This document shows, piece after piece, positions 1 through 11,974 of a DNA stretch of 64,000 nucleotides (the stretch's first letter is position 1; the number at the start of each line of letters is the position of its first letter). This DNA is from Lojkania enalia. Its lineage: Eukaryota > Ascomycota > Dothideomycetes > Pleosporales. The stretch is from contig ML986781.1 in NCBI GenBank assembly GCA_010094045.1, positions 3,201-67,200 on the forward strand, read 5' to 3'. Both the position numbers and the translations under genes were made by a program. The notes below the pieces were generated by a model that worked only from the letters and a program-made list of their open reading frames with translations, made no database searches and was not told the DNA's origin.

Positions 1-2
1 AA

Positions 3-179
3 GAAGGCGCTCGATTGACTGCTCTAAAAGAGTTTAGCGCTCGTACTGATAGGAAGAAGGGTAGGAAGAAGGCGCGCGTTGATAGAGGCCAGCCGACTCA
101 AAGGCGCTGCAGGCAGTACAGCGAGGCTAGGCATAACTCGCAGACGTGTAAAAATGATGCTATAGATATAGAAGAATAG
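3..179 (+). pseudogene. C-terminal fragment of a Fot1/pogo-like DDE transposase
   Basis: An open frame runs from the left edge to a TAG ending at 179. It encodes a Lys/Arg-rich stretch (RKKGRKKARVDRG) and then RRCRQYSEARHNSQTC. Fungal pogo/Fot1 DDE transposases typically end in a zinc knuckle of the form C-x2-C-x4-H-x4-C after a basic tail. Here the first Cys, the His and the last Cys are present, but the second Cys is Tyr. The upstream catalytic DDE part lies outside the window, so I cannot tell whether the element is intact. The Cys-to-Tyr change is a G-to-A transition and suggests decay. The family call rests on this tail alone. Confidence 0.6.
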
Positions 180-308
180 GCTACTATACTATATAGTACG
201 ATAGAATGCAAGAAAGTACAATATTTTGCGAAAAGTAGTCGCGATTTTGGTGTGGTCTTGGCATCATGATCAGCTCGCTTGGGTGATCAGCTCGCTTGTG
301 CAGTACGT
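180..308 (+). repeat. 3' end and putative terminal repeat of the transposon
   Basis: Non-coding DNA follows the transposase stop. It contains two direct copies of the 15-mer TGATCAGCTCGCTTG at 267-281 and 284-298, then GTGCAGTACGT and a TA. On the opposite strand this reads ACGTACTGCACAAGCGAGC, which has the look of a pogo-type terminal inverted repeat ending at a TA target site. The other end is outside the window, so the inverted repeat cannot be confirmed. Confidence 0.45.
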
Positions 309-310
309 TA

Positions 311-882
311 GCTCTTTATAATTTATATATCCTTTATATATCGTGCAAACTTCCTTTACAAGCTATCTAGAAGCCTAGGCACGTGATCGTACTTAGTCAT
401 CACGCAACCGCCTCGACACCCCGTCGTAACAACTAGCCTCTCTTCTTTGTCAAAAACTTAACCTCGTTCGAGCCCCTTACGTGGCTAGGCTTTGTCTAGT
501 GGTCCGTGTTACTAGTGGAACACGGAGTTGATAACGCTCATACCCACTTTCATACTCCCCATCACTGAAGCCTGATCCACACTCTAGCATACCGCACCTT
601 GTGTAGGCCCGGCCCGTCGTAGGAGTAACGAGGAGGCCTATATCGGATATAGGCACGACCCTTGCTGACGCAGAGGTTGCAGCGTCCATCCTCCGAGTAA
701 GGTTAGACGTAGAGTGTGTAACATAATGCTTCATGAGATATGGTCACTAACGTCAGCGCTTCAATCTATAGTCCTATGACCCCCAACGATTCTACTAATC
801 TGGCAAAACCAAGCACGTCCCATACTCGTCCAACATCTGTCCCACAACCACATATCCCGCAATCGCAGGCGCCCTGTATTGC
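311..882. other. Intergenic, AT-rich, no supported gene
   Basis: The stretch lies between the transposon end and the 3' end of the membrane-protein gene. It contains TA-rich sequence (TTTATATATCC near 322) and short antisense ORFs without domains. I see no gene here. Confidence 0.6.
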
Positions 883-2858
883 TTAGAATTGTATTATAAT
901 GAATGCAGTAAGAATTTCGTACCCAATGCACAAGTACCAAAACCCTCTTAGCCCCACACTCCTCAGCTTGAACCGACCCTTCATTCTCTCCCCTAGCACG
1001 TCCTTGACACCCATCTCCGCAATCAACCACCCGCAAAATGCGCCCCAAGACAACCACAACATGGTCACCGCTCGCTGACTCACTTTGCTCTCACCCTTCT
1101 TGAAATGCGACAAAACGCCAATAGGAATCAAGGGGAGGAGGGAAACGAAGAAGGATAGGGAGCGTGAATTCTCGAGGTAGCGAACCGATCGAGGCAGGAG
1201 ACCTGGTTGGTCACCTTGGTTGAGGATGAAGGCATAGCAGAAGTGGCTGTGGCGATAGCTAGGGGCTGGTAAGGCGTTTGTAGCCGTGCCTTCTACACGC
1301 TGGTAGTATGTGAACGGGGGCGTACTGGGGATGAATAGCGTTGGCTTGCTGAGGTCGCTGTCCATTGGTAGCTCTATCAACTTCTCCGAAACCTCTTGCT
1401 GGCCCTCGTTTGGAACGTACTCGACGTGCATGTCCTCGTTCACGTATTTGAATCGTACTGGGGACCGGACGAATGACATGCCCGCCAGGACCTTGTGTTT
1501 GTCAAAGCTGAAGTTTGCATCAGCGGGAAGGAGTTCGCCGACGACGCTTTCATAGTACCCGTCTAGGCCTTTCCGTCTCCGCTCTTCGACCATCATAGGT
1601 GAGCCGACAAGGTAAATTGCGTCATATTCTGGACGGCTCAGAGCGCCGAGTAAGTTCACAAAGGACATGAGCGCATACGGTGCCACGGTCAATCCGAAGG
1701 CTGCGTATCCGTACTTCTCGATTTGGTTGCCTCGCGCTTGATACAGTGTTTTGATTGCAAAGGCGGCCTGGGCTAGAGCTACAATGCCCTTGACTAGGCT
1801 GTAGGTTGATCCGATGCGGTCTGTGTACGTGTCTTCGGGAAGCTCGCGGACTGGGGTGCAGGAAGGAACCATTACTATCTGGTAACCTGGTGAGAGTTCC
1901 TCGGGACAGTTCCGAACGGCTCGCGAACCGATTCTGTCTGGTCCTTCTTGTCTGCAGTATGTCCATAGTGCCGGATACGTTGTGAATTGTACAGTGGCTA
2001 CATTATCAATCTTTCATTCCTATGGGTTCGGGAATGGGGACGAGGACTTACGATCCGACGGCACAGCCTCCGAACTCCTATTTGAACCAGACACATTGCC
2101 CAACTCAATGTCCTCCGTCCCCAGCAGCTTTTGCTCGTCTAACCCCACCTCGTGCACCCCGGCTGTGGTCTCATTCTTGCTCTTCTTATTCTTCTTCTTT
2201 ACCTTCTTTTCTGGTTCCGGTATTTCCGTCCTAATCACACACCCCTCAACCACATCACCATCCCGCGGCCGCCAATCCGTCGCCCTAACAATCATGCACA
2301 AGGCCCCGCACCGCCTCGCCTTCTGTAGATCGCTCTCATCGTCCTCGTTGCCCCAGAGCCAGTTCTTGAATCCCCGCCAGCTTACGCCTTCCCTGAACGC
2401 CTTCTTGAGCGAAACGTAACTGTCCTCGAAATCAGCAAGAATACACATGCACGGTTAATCCGACAGAATTTCAGCTAGTTATTTTCTTACCCCACAGAAA
2501 TCGCCCGCAAGCCCCTATAGGCGCCAAAGGCGGGGAACAGGAGTGATGTGAAGGCATTCGTCAGGTAGGAGACGGGCTGCTCGCCCGGCAACACGACCAC
2601 GGTCAAGGCGTGGGTAACGTAGTTGCCTAGGTAGAAGGTCAGGATGTCGGTCCACTTCGTAGGCGTGCAAAGGAGGTGGGGATTGTTGTGGTTTGTAGTT
2701 CCGGTTGGGAGGGCAAGTGTGAGGTTTGGAGACTGGGTCTGGATTGTTTGTCTGGACGGTAGTATTGCGATTGCGGTTGCGCGGACGGAGATTGTGAGGA
2801 GAGATAGGGTTATGATGTTGAGGCATATATGGACTGAGAGGGAACCAAGAACTAACAT
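883..2858 (-). CDS. Polytopic membrane protein, function unknown (616 aa)
   Basis: Three exons on the minus strand join in frame: 2858-2491, 2419-2052 and 1997-883. Introns 2420-2490 and 1998-2051 start GTAAGA and GTAAGT and end CAG and TAG. The product is 616 aa. Hydrophobic segments suggest about seven or eight membrane spans: near the start (HICLNIITLSLLTISV), two more in exon 1, and five in exon 3, including YGYAAFGLTVAPYALMSFV and SLSFFVSLLPLIPIGVLSHF, ending at FWYLCIGYEILTAFIIIQF. The exon 2 product has a soluble, Lys/Glu-rich loop (KKVKKKNKKSK). The design is typical of lineage-specific fungal membrane proteins, but I do not recognise the family and assign no function. The reading frames fit exactly across both splices, so the model is well supported; the function is open. 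Confidence 0.75.
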
Positions 2859-4134
2859 TTTGCGACTCAGCGAGAGGGTTAGATCGAGGCCTTGCTGTTA
2901 TTGGGGACTTTCTCTGTATTTAAAAAAACCTCCAGCGTTGTCACATCGGTCTGGAAGACACGGGCCAGCCCTGATCCCCCGGGCTTCGCCCTATCATTTC
3001 ACCTTCCGCTATCGGGTGGCGCACTTGGTTTATTGGTTCTGCTGGAGGGCCTGGGGTGCGGAGAGGCTGAGGAGTGAGTCCGCGTGCGATGAGGTGCCTT
3101 AGCGCCAAGCCACGGCTGAGGGTTGTATACAAGGCTGAAGCCCAACACGGCCTGTCTTCCGGCTTCATGTGAGTTGTGCTGAATAATTAGACGAAGGGGC
3201 TTGAATGATAATATGATTTCGGTTACTGAAATTTCTGAAGTTTCGAATTAGGGTCTTTTACTTGCATGGTGTGTGGCGCGCAGAGAGGGAATGTAGTCCC
3301 GAGCTCTATGATTACTTTTAGATGGCTTGACACTACTCCGTACTATTAGTTTAATAGCATTGTAGAAGCATGCCGAAGGTTTTATATACAATATAGTAGA
3401 GTATGTTTGATAGGAGAAGTATTCAGCGTCAAAGCTATATAGATTGATGCACTTAAGTGACAATTATATCTTCGTATAGTGCCGTTCTCGGTTGCTGTCT
3501 CCTTGCGGATTTCCATACCAATGAATGATCCCTGGGCAGATTAAAGAGAAATATTTCAATGTCTTTGTGCGCTCTCCACTGTGCTTTATAAATATATAAC
3601 CACGGCTTAACAATGGGTTGGGTCCGGGTAGGCACGTCGAACCTGGGCTAGCCGATGGCGTTGGACCCACTTGAAGACTTGGCGGGAACTCGACGCTGGT
3701 GGACAAACACTCAGGAACTTGACGAACTTCACCTCCGAGCTGCTCACTATCCCCACACTTCCTCCGCGGCTGTTCCGTCAGTACAGAGATAGCCTAACAT
3801 AAAATTGCGCCCGTGTCCACTTGTCTACCGCGATAATGCTCGTCTAACCCGCATTTTCCAACCGATCAAATTCCCATTGCATTTCTTACCTAGCGCCGCT
3901 AGACAGTGACAGCTCCGCCGAATTCTGGTATGTGATTTTGCCTACCGCGTCCAATTTCATTGCTTGATCACCCTAATGTATAATAGTTCGCTCACCGACC
4001 ACAAAGCTCTCAATACCTCAAATCCCATACTGCACCCCAAACCGACATCCCATCGTGGCTCCGCTCTGCTAGCCCCCCCTCAACCCACCGTCTAACGATA
4101 CACCCTTTGGTTAATTCGAACGGATATTCTAAAT
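2859..4134. promoter_or_regulatory. Divergent intergenic region
   Basis: This 1.3-kb gap separates two divergently transcribed genes, so it should hold both promoters. The last 350 bases before the vigilin start are pyrimidine-rich (CCCCCCCTCAACCCACC near 4073), as is common for fungal housekeeping leaders. No domain-bearing ORF was seen. Confidence 0.5.
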
Positions 4135-7100
4135 ATGGCATCTGAGACTGTTGCCAATGGCAACTCTGCCGCGACCGTGGCCTTGACTCCGGCGCAGAAG
4201 CTGATGGAGCAACACGACCATCATGCGACTGTCGAGGACGTTGTCGACGAGGAGGATCTTACCCACCCTCCGCCATCAACTGGCCCCAAGGCCGATACTA
4301 CTGACTCTCCTGCTGCTGCCGCTGCTGCCACCACGACTTTGAGCGAGAAAGCTGCCGGAAAGCAGAAGGTGGACGACTCGGCTCCTCCGGCAAAGGCAAC
4401 CGCCAACGTCCCCAACACTGCCTCTGAGGAGCTCTTTCCGGCCTTGGGACCCATCAAGCCTCGTTCTCAAGCTTTTGTCGCACCCACCTGGGGCAAGAAA
4501 CCGGCCTCTCTCACTTCGAACGCACCCAGTGCCGCCAACGGTTTAGCCGCCAGCAACGCAACCTCCCGTGCTTCCACTCCGGCCTCCGGCGTCGGTACTC
4601 CTACCATGTCTGTCGGACGTGGCCCCACGCATCTAACCATGTCTCTCCCCGGAAAGCACAAGGAACAAATCTCGTTCCACCCGTCTCAGCTCATCCCTCG
4701 CCAGCAGCTCAAGAAGCCACTGAACGACATCATTCGCGACATCAATAAGCGCTCCAAAGCCAAGTTGGAGTATAAGGCAGGCCCCGGAGGTCTCGTTATT
4801 TTCGAGGCAACTGGTCCTGTCGATGCTGTTCGCCAGTCCCTCAAGGAGATTGCCAACGAGGTTGGATTGAAGGTATGTAATTCTATGACATGGCCTTTTC
4901 CTAGATCACGAGCATCATTCAAATCGAAGCGGAAATCTTCCCATAATATTATTCTATCTCCTGGAAGGGATTTCTATTCGACAATCAATAGTCCGTCTTA
5001 TATTTGACTAACAAATTGTAGCTTTCCCACAAGGTATCTGTCCCCGCCTCTGTTCGCGCATATATCATCGGTCGTCAAGGCTCCAAAATCCAGGAAATTA
5101 GCAAACGCACTGGCGCCCGCATCCAAGTTCCAAAACAGGACGTAGGCGAGGAGGAGGATGCAATAATCGATGTGTTGATAGAGGGTAACGCCTTGACTGC
5201 TGAAATGGCCCGCCGGGAGATTGAGGCTATTGTGAACGAGCGGACGTCTACTGTCAATCTACGTCTTAAAGACATCCCTGCCGAATATTATCCATTCCTT
5301 GCCGGTCCGCACAACGCTCTTGTCAACAATCTCGAACAGGGTCGCGACGTTCGTGTGCAGATACCGCATTACACAACTTGGGATGCTCAGGCTCCGCCGC
5401 AGACTACCCGACACCAACCGATTCCCTTCACGCCTCAGGCCAAGTTCCCCATCCAGATTTCAGGAGACCGCGTCCATGCAGCAGAGGTCCAGGCCGAGCT
5501 CGAACGCCAAGTTCAACGACTCCGCCAACAATTGACTATGGAACAGCGGCCCATCGAACGTGGGCGACATCAATTCATTGTCGGTGACCGCGGTGGTTCG
5601 CTTCACGACTTCCTAGAGGAAACTGGCTGTTCAATCATCATGCCTCCGAATACCGACGACAGCGAGACTATCTACATTGTTGGACCCCCAGACAAGATCG
5701 AGAATGGTGTCAGCAAGCTAGAAGATCTCGCCGCTAGTATGCAAATGGCCATGGTCGACGCTGCTCGTGCGCACCGCGGTGCGAACGCTCAGGCACACGC
5801 TCACAACTTGACTCGCTACCTTCAGCACCGTCGAGCATTGGAAGAACTAGAGCGCCTACATGAAGCAAACATTGTGGTTCCTACTGAGCGCGATGGATCG
5901 ACCGCTTGGGAGATCTATGCGAGGGACGGGAAGAACACAATGAAGGCCCGAACCGATATCCAGAACCTCTTCGCTGGTCACCCCCCCAGCAGATTCTCCA
6001 CATTAAACGTCGACCCATTCTACCACCAGTTCCTACAACAGCGAAATGCGCAGCACGTCCGTGATGACATGGGCGTGCATATTGTGTTTCCTGATGAGTC
6101 CGAAGAGACCCCTGAGTTGATTCTCGTCTACGAAGGTTCAATACCCTCTGCAGATTATGCTATCCCCCGCGGTGCGCCTGCGGCTGCCGAGGTCCAAGCG
6201 TACCAGCAGGCTCTGCAAGAGGCTGCTCAGTTTATCAATACCTTAACTAGCGGCCAGCAAAATATTGTTTCTCGCGACGTGGAAGCCCCGCCTAAGTTCC
6301 ATGATAAGATCCGACGATATGTCGACAGGGAGCAACAGACACTTCCACGTGGTCAAATTCCTTCGCAGTTACGTAGACAGCCGTCAGGATTTGGCATCCG
6401 CGGTCCATCCAACGCTGTGGATGAATTGAGTGCAAAGATTCTTGCGTTTATTGAGCAGGAGGAGAAGGATGAGCTCGAGCGCGGTTACACTACATCATTC
6501 GAATTCCCTCAGAAGTTTGCAAACTTCCTTATTGGAAGGCGCGGCGAGAATATTCGCAAGCTACGTGAGGAATTCGATGTCGATATCCAGGTCAACGGCG
6601 GCAAAGTCGAACTCAAGGGTCCCCAAGCGAAAGCCAACGCCTGCAAAGCACATATTCAGGCCCTGGCGAAACGGCTGGAGGACGAGGCTACTCACGTACT
6701 GAAGATCAAGCCACAGTTCCATCGTGACCTCATTGGCGCCAAGGGCAGCCAAGTCAACCGCCTCCAAGATCGGTATAACGTTCGAATCAACTTTCCGCGT
6801 TCTATTAATGCAAACGACGATGATGCTGCAACCGAAGGTGGAGCTTCGCAAAAGAACTTTCGCTTGCAAGCCCCTGACGAAGTCACCGTCCGAGGTCCTC
6901 GGCGGGGCGCTGATGAGGCTCGTGAAGAGCTTTTGAACCTTCTCCAATGGACCATTGACAACTCGTACACAGACTCTGTTTCCGTCGCACAGAGCCAGAT
7001 CCCGTCTTTGATTGGGACTGGAGGTCGTGAAATGGAGAATCTTCGATTGGCGACTGGATGCCAAATTGATGTTCCTGGCGCACGAGAAGTTGCCGATCCC

Positions 7101-8411
7101 TCAGGCCGTGCTGAAATCAAGCTCAAAGGAACAAAAAAGCAAGTCGAAGACGCCAAGAAGCTTATTCAGGAGCGAGCTAAAGTATTTGACGACACTGTAG
7201 TGGAAACAATCGATGTTGATAGAAAGCATCATAGGTCGCTTATTGGCGGTGGTGGTAAGTCACACCCCTGAGTACATCGTATCAGTTTTGTGTTATCATA
7301 GAGTCATTATCTACTGAAGTGGAAATATGACCTGAACAGCCCCTAGCACATCGCATGGGCTTCATTTCACGGTGATATACTTTATAACGTATTGACATAT
7401 CCAGGTTCAAACATCCGCCAGATTGTCCTCGCAGCGGGTGGCCCAGATAATGCACGTGATCTTGCTCGGATGGTCCGCTTCCCGCGCGCCGATTCCGACG
7501 AGTCTTCAATTCGTGTAGAGGGACCTAAGGAGATTGTTGAGAAAATCGTCGCGTTGGTAAAATCTCAAGTCTTTTCACTCGAGAATCAGATCACAGAAAC
7601 GATCGATGTATCTCCAGACAAGCATCGTCTTTTAATAGGCCGAGGTGGTGAGACACGCCGTTCTCTCGAAGCTCGATTCAACATTCAACTGGACATCCCC
7701 AAGCAGAACGCTACTGGTGCGGCACGCAACCAGGTGAAGATTACTGGAAAACCCGCTCAGGTTGAAAAGGCCAAGGAACATATTCTTGACTTGGTAAAGG
7801 GACAGGAAGGCGAGACCATCCACGTTCCTCAACACCTGCATCACTTCATCTCCGATAATGGGCAGTTCTTTAGGCGTCTTCGCAATGAACACAGGGTCAC
7901 TGTCGACCACGCCGGTGTAAAGATTCCCGATAGGCCGGCAGCTGCCCAAGGCGGAAAAGCTCGCAAGGGCGCCAACGGGGGCGCTTTGCCTCTCATCACC
8001 GACGATGACACCACTGCCGGAGCCGAAGAGAAGTACTCATGGGAGCTTGTTGATAATAACGCCCTTGGGGACGGCGTCGACACTTCTGCTACTATTCCGT
8101 GGGTCCTACGAGGCCCTGCCGAGAATCTCCCTGCGGCGAAGCAGAGCCTGCAAACCGCCATCGAAGCGGCCTCTAAGCCTTCGGCGACGGGTTACCTGAT
8201 CCTCCCCGACCCACGAAGCTATAGACTGGTTGTCGGCCCTGGTGGAAGCGTCATCAACAACATCCGCAAGAAGACGGGCACTAAGATTCAGGTGCCGCGC
8301 GACCAGGCTAAGGATGAGGCCATCGAGATTGTGGGGACAAAGGAAGGCTGCGAGGAGGCGAGGGGGTTGATTTTGGATGTAGTCTCCAAGGGCAGTGGTC
8401 GACGACAGTAG
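4135..8411 (+). CDS. SCP160: Scp160/vigilin-type multi-KH RNA-binding protein (1325 aa)
   Basis: Exons 4135-4872, 5022-7254 and 7405-8411 join in frame to 1325 aa, close to the usual length for fungal vigilins. After a low-complexity, Ala/Pro-rich N-terminus (about residues 1-170) come roughly ten KH modules. Canonical GxxG loops are visible in several: IIGRQGSKI, LIGRRGENI, LIGAKGSQV, LIGTGGREM, LIGGGGSNI, LIGRGGETR and VVGPGGSVI. At least one copy (FISDNGQFF) has lost the loop, as is normal in this family. The known role of Scp160/vigilin is binding mRNA and ribosomes at the ER and on polysomes, influencing translation and ploidy maintenance. The second intron interrupts a GxxG loop. The start ATG follows a pyrimidine-rich leader. 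The family call is secure; the symbol is by homology. Confidence 0.95.
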
Positions 8412-10193
8412 GCTCGGGCCTTGTTGTGTGTGGACTTTTGCCAGGCTAGTATATATACTATACCTCAAGGCAGGATATGGCATGTGTTAGGGGGTAGATG
8501 TTGCATTGATAATGGATATATGTATCGCACATGGGCGAGTGTAGCGGACAACACTTGATTTAGTGGCGAATTTTTTTTACCAAAAACTCTTTGTTCTCTT
8601 CATTTCTTTTTAAAATGGCGAATATTTTCATTTTCTTTATATTCAATTGCTTAGGGGGGTGTGCAAATGTCAAGGGGCAAGACCAAGGTAGATTGATGGT
8701 TAATTGACAGATGGATGGATGGATGGATGGATTTGCGTAGAAGGAAGGGGGTTTCAGTGCATATTTCCATTGTATGGGGGTTGAGGTGATGAGCAGATGA
8801 AATAAAAGTTTGAAGCTTTTCTTGTAAGAAGCTTTGCCCATGTATATTTGGTGTTTTGATCAGTTGAGTCCTAGGATGGGACTGTTTGTACGGAACGAGG
8901 GTTTGGCTAGAACGAGGGTTTGGCTAGAACGAGGGTTTGGCTACCACGTGTGCTGGTTAATAGCTGTCTGTATGTCGTACAAACACATGCATGATGAAAT
9001 GCGGTGCAGTAGTGATCAGTCAGTCACTTAGTCACTCAGGCAGGCGATGTAGTGCGACGGGCGCCTTCATTATCCGAGGATAGCATGTCATCATTTTCGC
9101 AGCGGATGGAGTACCCGGGGGTCTGATTGTGGGCGTGTTGGTCAGTGTAAGAGGGTTGGGTTGGAATGGGAAGGAAGGGGAAGGAGGATGTGGATGCGTG
9201 TTGTGCCGTAGGGGTGCGTATGATGGTGAGGGGTAGGCACATACATACAGTGGGTTGAGTTGTGAGAGCGGAGAGCGGGATCTTTGTGAGCATGAGTTGT
9301 ATGCGGCGGGTATCTGGATTTTTTGCGAGCCAGATAGCGAATTAGTGGAGTTTAAAGACGGAAGGTTGGTGATTATCGGTTGGTGATGCTGCGTGTGCCA
9401 TGTGTTATTCTATGCTATGATGTGCGTATGAGGGAAGCGGGGCCTTGCAGAGGGTTACATGACTGGCTACATTGATTAGTGGACGGCTAATCGCCGCAAA
9501 AGTTCCATGGCTACTAAATGAATGGCTAACGGCTATAGGTAATGCCGTTGGATGGGCGGCGCCGTTCTCATCGCGTTGAGAATTAGACACGCAAGCGCTT
9601 GCAGGCGGGCCGCGGCGCTAAGGGAGCGATCGATTCTGCGCATGGCGCATGGCTGCACGGGCGGCTACGTATGACATGTCGTGCTTTACACACCGCTCGC
9701 TCTCTTGACGCGTTGGAAAGTATGGGTGAGTTGTCTTTGTCAGATCCATCTGCGGACCCGACATGTAGAGCTAACAGGAAAGACAGGACGGGACGGGAGC
9801 CCTGGATGGTTCTTTTCTGTGGTTGCGGTTGAGGTTGTGGTAAATAGCAATTCTAGGGCATGTCGATCACCCAGGATTATCGCGCTCTCTCGTATGGTAA
9901 GAGGGCAGACGCATGGACGGACGCATGGCCCTGTTCCGCCTTTTGTCTTGTCTGCCCGTATGTCTATTTGTCCCTTGTCTGTCTGACCCAGCCCCACCTC
10001 ACTGCACACTAGATTATTTGAAGCGCGGGGGAACCTCCCAGCCTATCTGTCTGCTACCTACTCAACCTACACTGCTTGTTCTACCTAGGCGCCCTGGTAT
10101 TTGTAGGTTTGCGCTGTCTTTTGTGATCGAACGAACCGCTAGCTTCTTGGCGGCTCCCTCAGTTGGTTTTATATGAGGGGATAAGAGTTAGTC
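8412..10193. other. Intergenic with simple repeats
   Basis: This 1.8-kb gap lies between vigilin and the methyltransferase. It holds a GATG microsatellite near 8711-8730, a 17-bp tandem repeat (8894-8943) and GT-rich, low-complexity sequence. ORFs here are short, overlap on both strands and show no domain. The proximal promoter of the methyltransferase lies in the last few hundred bases. Confidence 0.5.
8894..8943. repeat. Three tandem copies of a 17-bp unit
   Basis: The unit AACGAGGGTTTGGCTAG occurs at 8894-8910 and 8911-8927, with a third copy of 16 matching bases at 8928-8943. The copies are identical, which suggests recent slippage. Confidence 0.95.
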
Positions 10194-11974
10194 ATGGCCA
10201 GTGCGAGTGGTGCGACGCAGCCCGCGGAGGCGTCGCCTGATGTACATGTCCCCAATCTCGAGGTCGAGGCCGAGTCGTCTGAGGTATGTAGACGAGCCGT
10301 CCGCATAGATGTAACTGAGAGCAACAGGGAGACAAAGGCTGATCGGTGAATCTTTCATGTGTGCAGGTCTCAGATAGCGACTCGGCGTTTGGAGAGGGCG
10401 ATTTGTGAGTTTGAACATTGGGTGGTGGAGGAAAGGAGCTTGGCGGGTGGACTGACCGATTGTGCGCATGGTGTAGGCAGAGCTATACCACCTCGCTCAA
10501 GTCCACGGTCCTGAAGTAAGTCCTAAATCTCACTATCCATCCACGGCATTTAAAATGCTCATGGGCCTAGCTACCGATACGAGAACGGGAGACGTTATCA
10601 CGGGTTCAAGGACGAGGGCGCCAAGTACTATTTCCCAAACGACGATGTATGTACTGCTATGTATTGGAGCTTCCTGTAGATTATTGTGTTTAAAGGGGAC
10701 CGAACGGCTGATGGAATCCGGGGCAGGAAGAAAACGATAGATTGGATCTCTATCACCACATCCAGACGCTGCGGTTGGATGGCGAACTCCATCTCGCGCC
10801 CATCGGCCCCAATCCGCAACGTATTCTCGATCTGGGGACTGGGACGGGTATATGGGCTATTGATATGGGTAGCACTTCCGTCTTTCTGCTCTCTTCTACA
10901 TGCCGCTGCTAATATCATATGAGCCAGGCGACAAAGTACGAGCGAAGGAGTCCCGGTGTATCCTTTTTAAACTCTGAAAAACGTTTGGGTGAGTGCTGAT
11001 GTGCCTTTTACTTAGTACCCTTCTGCCGAGATCCTGGGCAACGACATCAGCCCCGTACAGCCGAGCCTAGTGCCGCCGAACGTCAAGTTCGAGGTGGATG
11101 ATTTGGAGGACGAGTGGGTGTACTCGAGCAAGTTTGACTACATACATTGTCGGTATATGGTGTGCACGATTCGAGATTGGTATGCTTCTATCTTCGATCC
11201 TGATTATATGTCTCCCTGCTTGCCTTGGAAATGGAAATTCTGGTGTCGCGAGCTGATTGATTGGCATGTAGGCCCAAGTTGATGCGTCAAGCGTACAAGT
11301 ACGTCCCACCTACCGTCATCTTGTCCATCGATCTTCTAGTTTTCAAGAAGGTTGGTTAACCTAATTGAGCTGACCTGAGCATAGATTCCTGAAGCCCGGC
11401 GGCTGGGTCGAATTCCAGGACTTCGACACACGCTTCTACACGAGCTCGGGCGGCGAGTTCAACAGCGAGTCCATTATCGCCGAGTGGGCGGACAAGCTGG
11501 CGGACGGGGTGCGCAAGTTTGGTATCGAGCCGGACCCTGGGCCTCGTATAGAAGGGTGGGTTAAGGAGGCTGGCTTCGCCAATGTAGTGGCGAAGACGCT
11601 GCCGTTTCCCGTAGGGACGTGGCCTAAGGATAAGAGATTGGTACTTCACATATATTTCTTTCTTGTGTCCTCGCCTTCATCTTATCTCCTCTCCCTCCCT
11701 ATTCCTTTCACTTATCCCTAGTTTGTTTTAATAGATCATGGACTAATTAATGAATGCCCCGCAGAAAGAAATTGGCGCCTTCAATCTCATCATGTTCCTG
11801 GACAACCTCGAGGGCATCACGATGCGCACTTTTACTAACGCGCACGGCTGGACGCCAGAGGAGGTCAAAGTCATATGCGCGAAGCTCCGGCCCGCGTTCA
11901 AAAACCCTAAAATGCGAATACAGCACAATTTTTACGTCGTGTATGGGCAGAAGCCGGAGGATGCGGTGAATTAG
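10194..11974 (+). CDS. LaeA-like SAM-dependent methyltransferase (349 aa, ten exons)
   Basis: Exons: 10194-10283, 10367-10404, 10477-10515, 10571-10646, 10727-10868, 10928-10935, 11016-11179, 11272-11298, 11385-11640 and 11765-11974. All joins keep frame and use GT-AG sites, giving 349 aa. The SAM-binding motif I reads ILDLGTGTGIWAIDMG, followed by the motif II region (KFEVDDLEDEW), FDYIHCRYM, and FLKPGGWVEFQDFD, all hallmarks of the fungal LaeA-like/TAM class. The acidic N-terminus (VSDSDSAFGEGD) and the YRYENGRRYH block before the Rossmann fold also match that class. LaeA itself regulates secondary metabolism, but this large paralogous family is mostly uncharacterised, so the substrate is unknown. 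No biosynthetic core gene is nearby. Exon 6 is only 8 nt long. Confidence 0.9.

Noticed and set aside
6561..7156. Two long minus-strand ORFs within the vigilin gene
   Set aside because: They are shadows of the KH-domain coding sequence, which is unambiguous on the plus strand.
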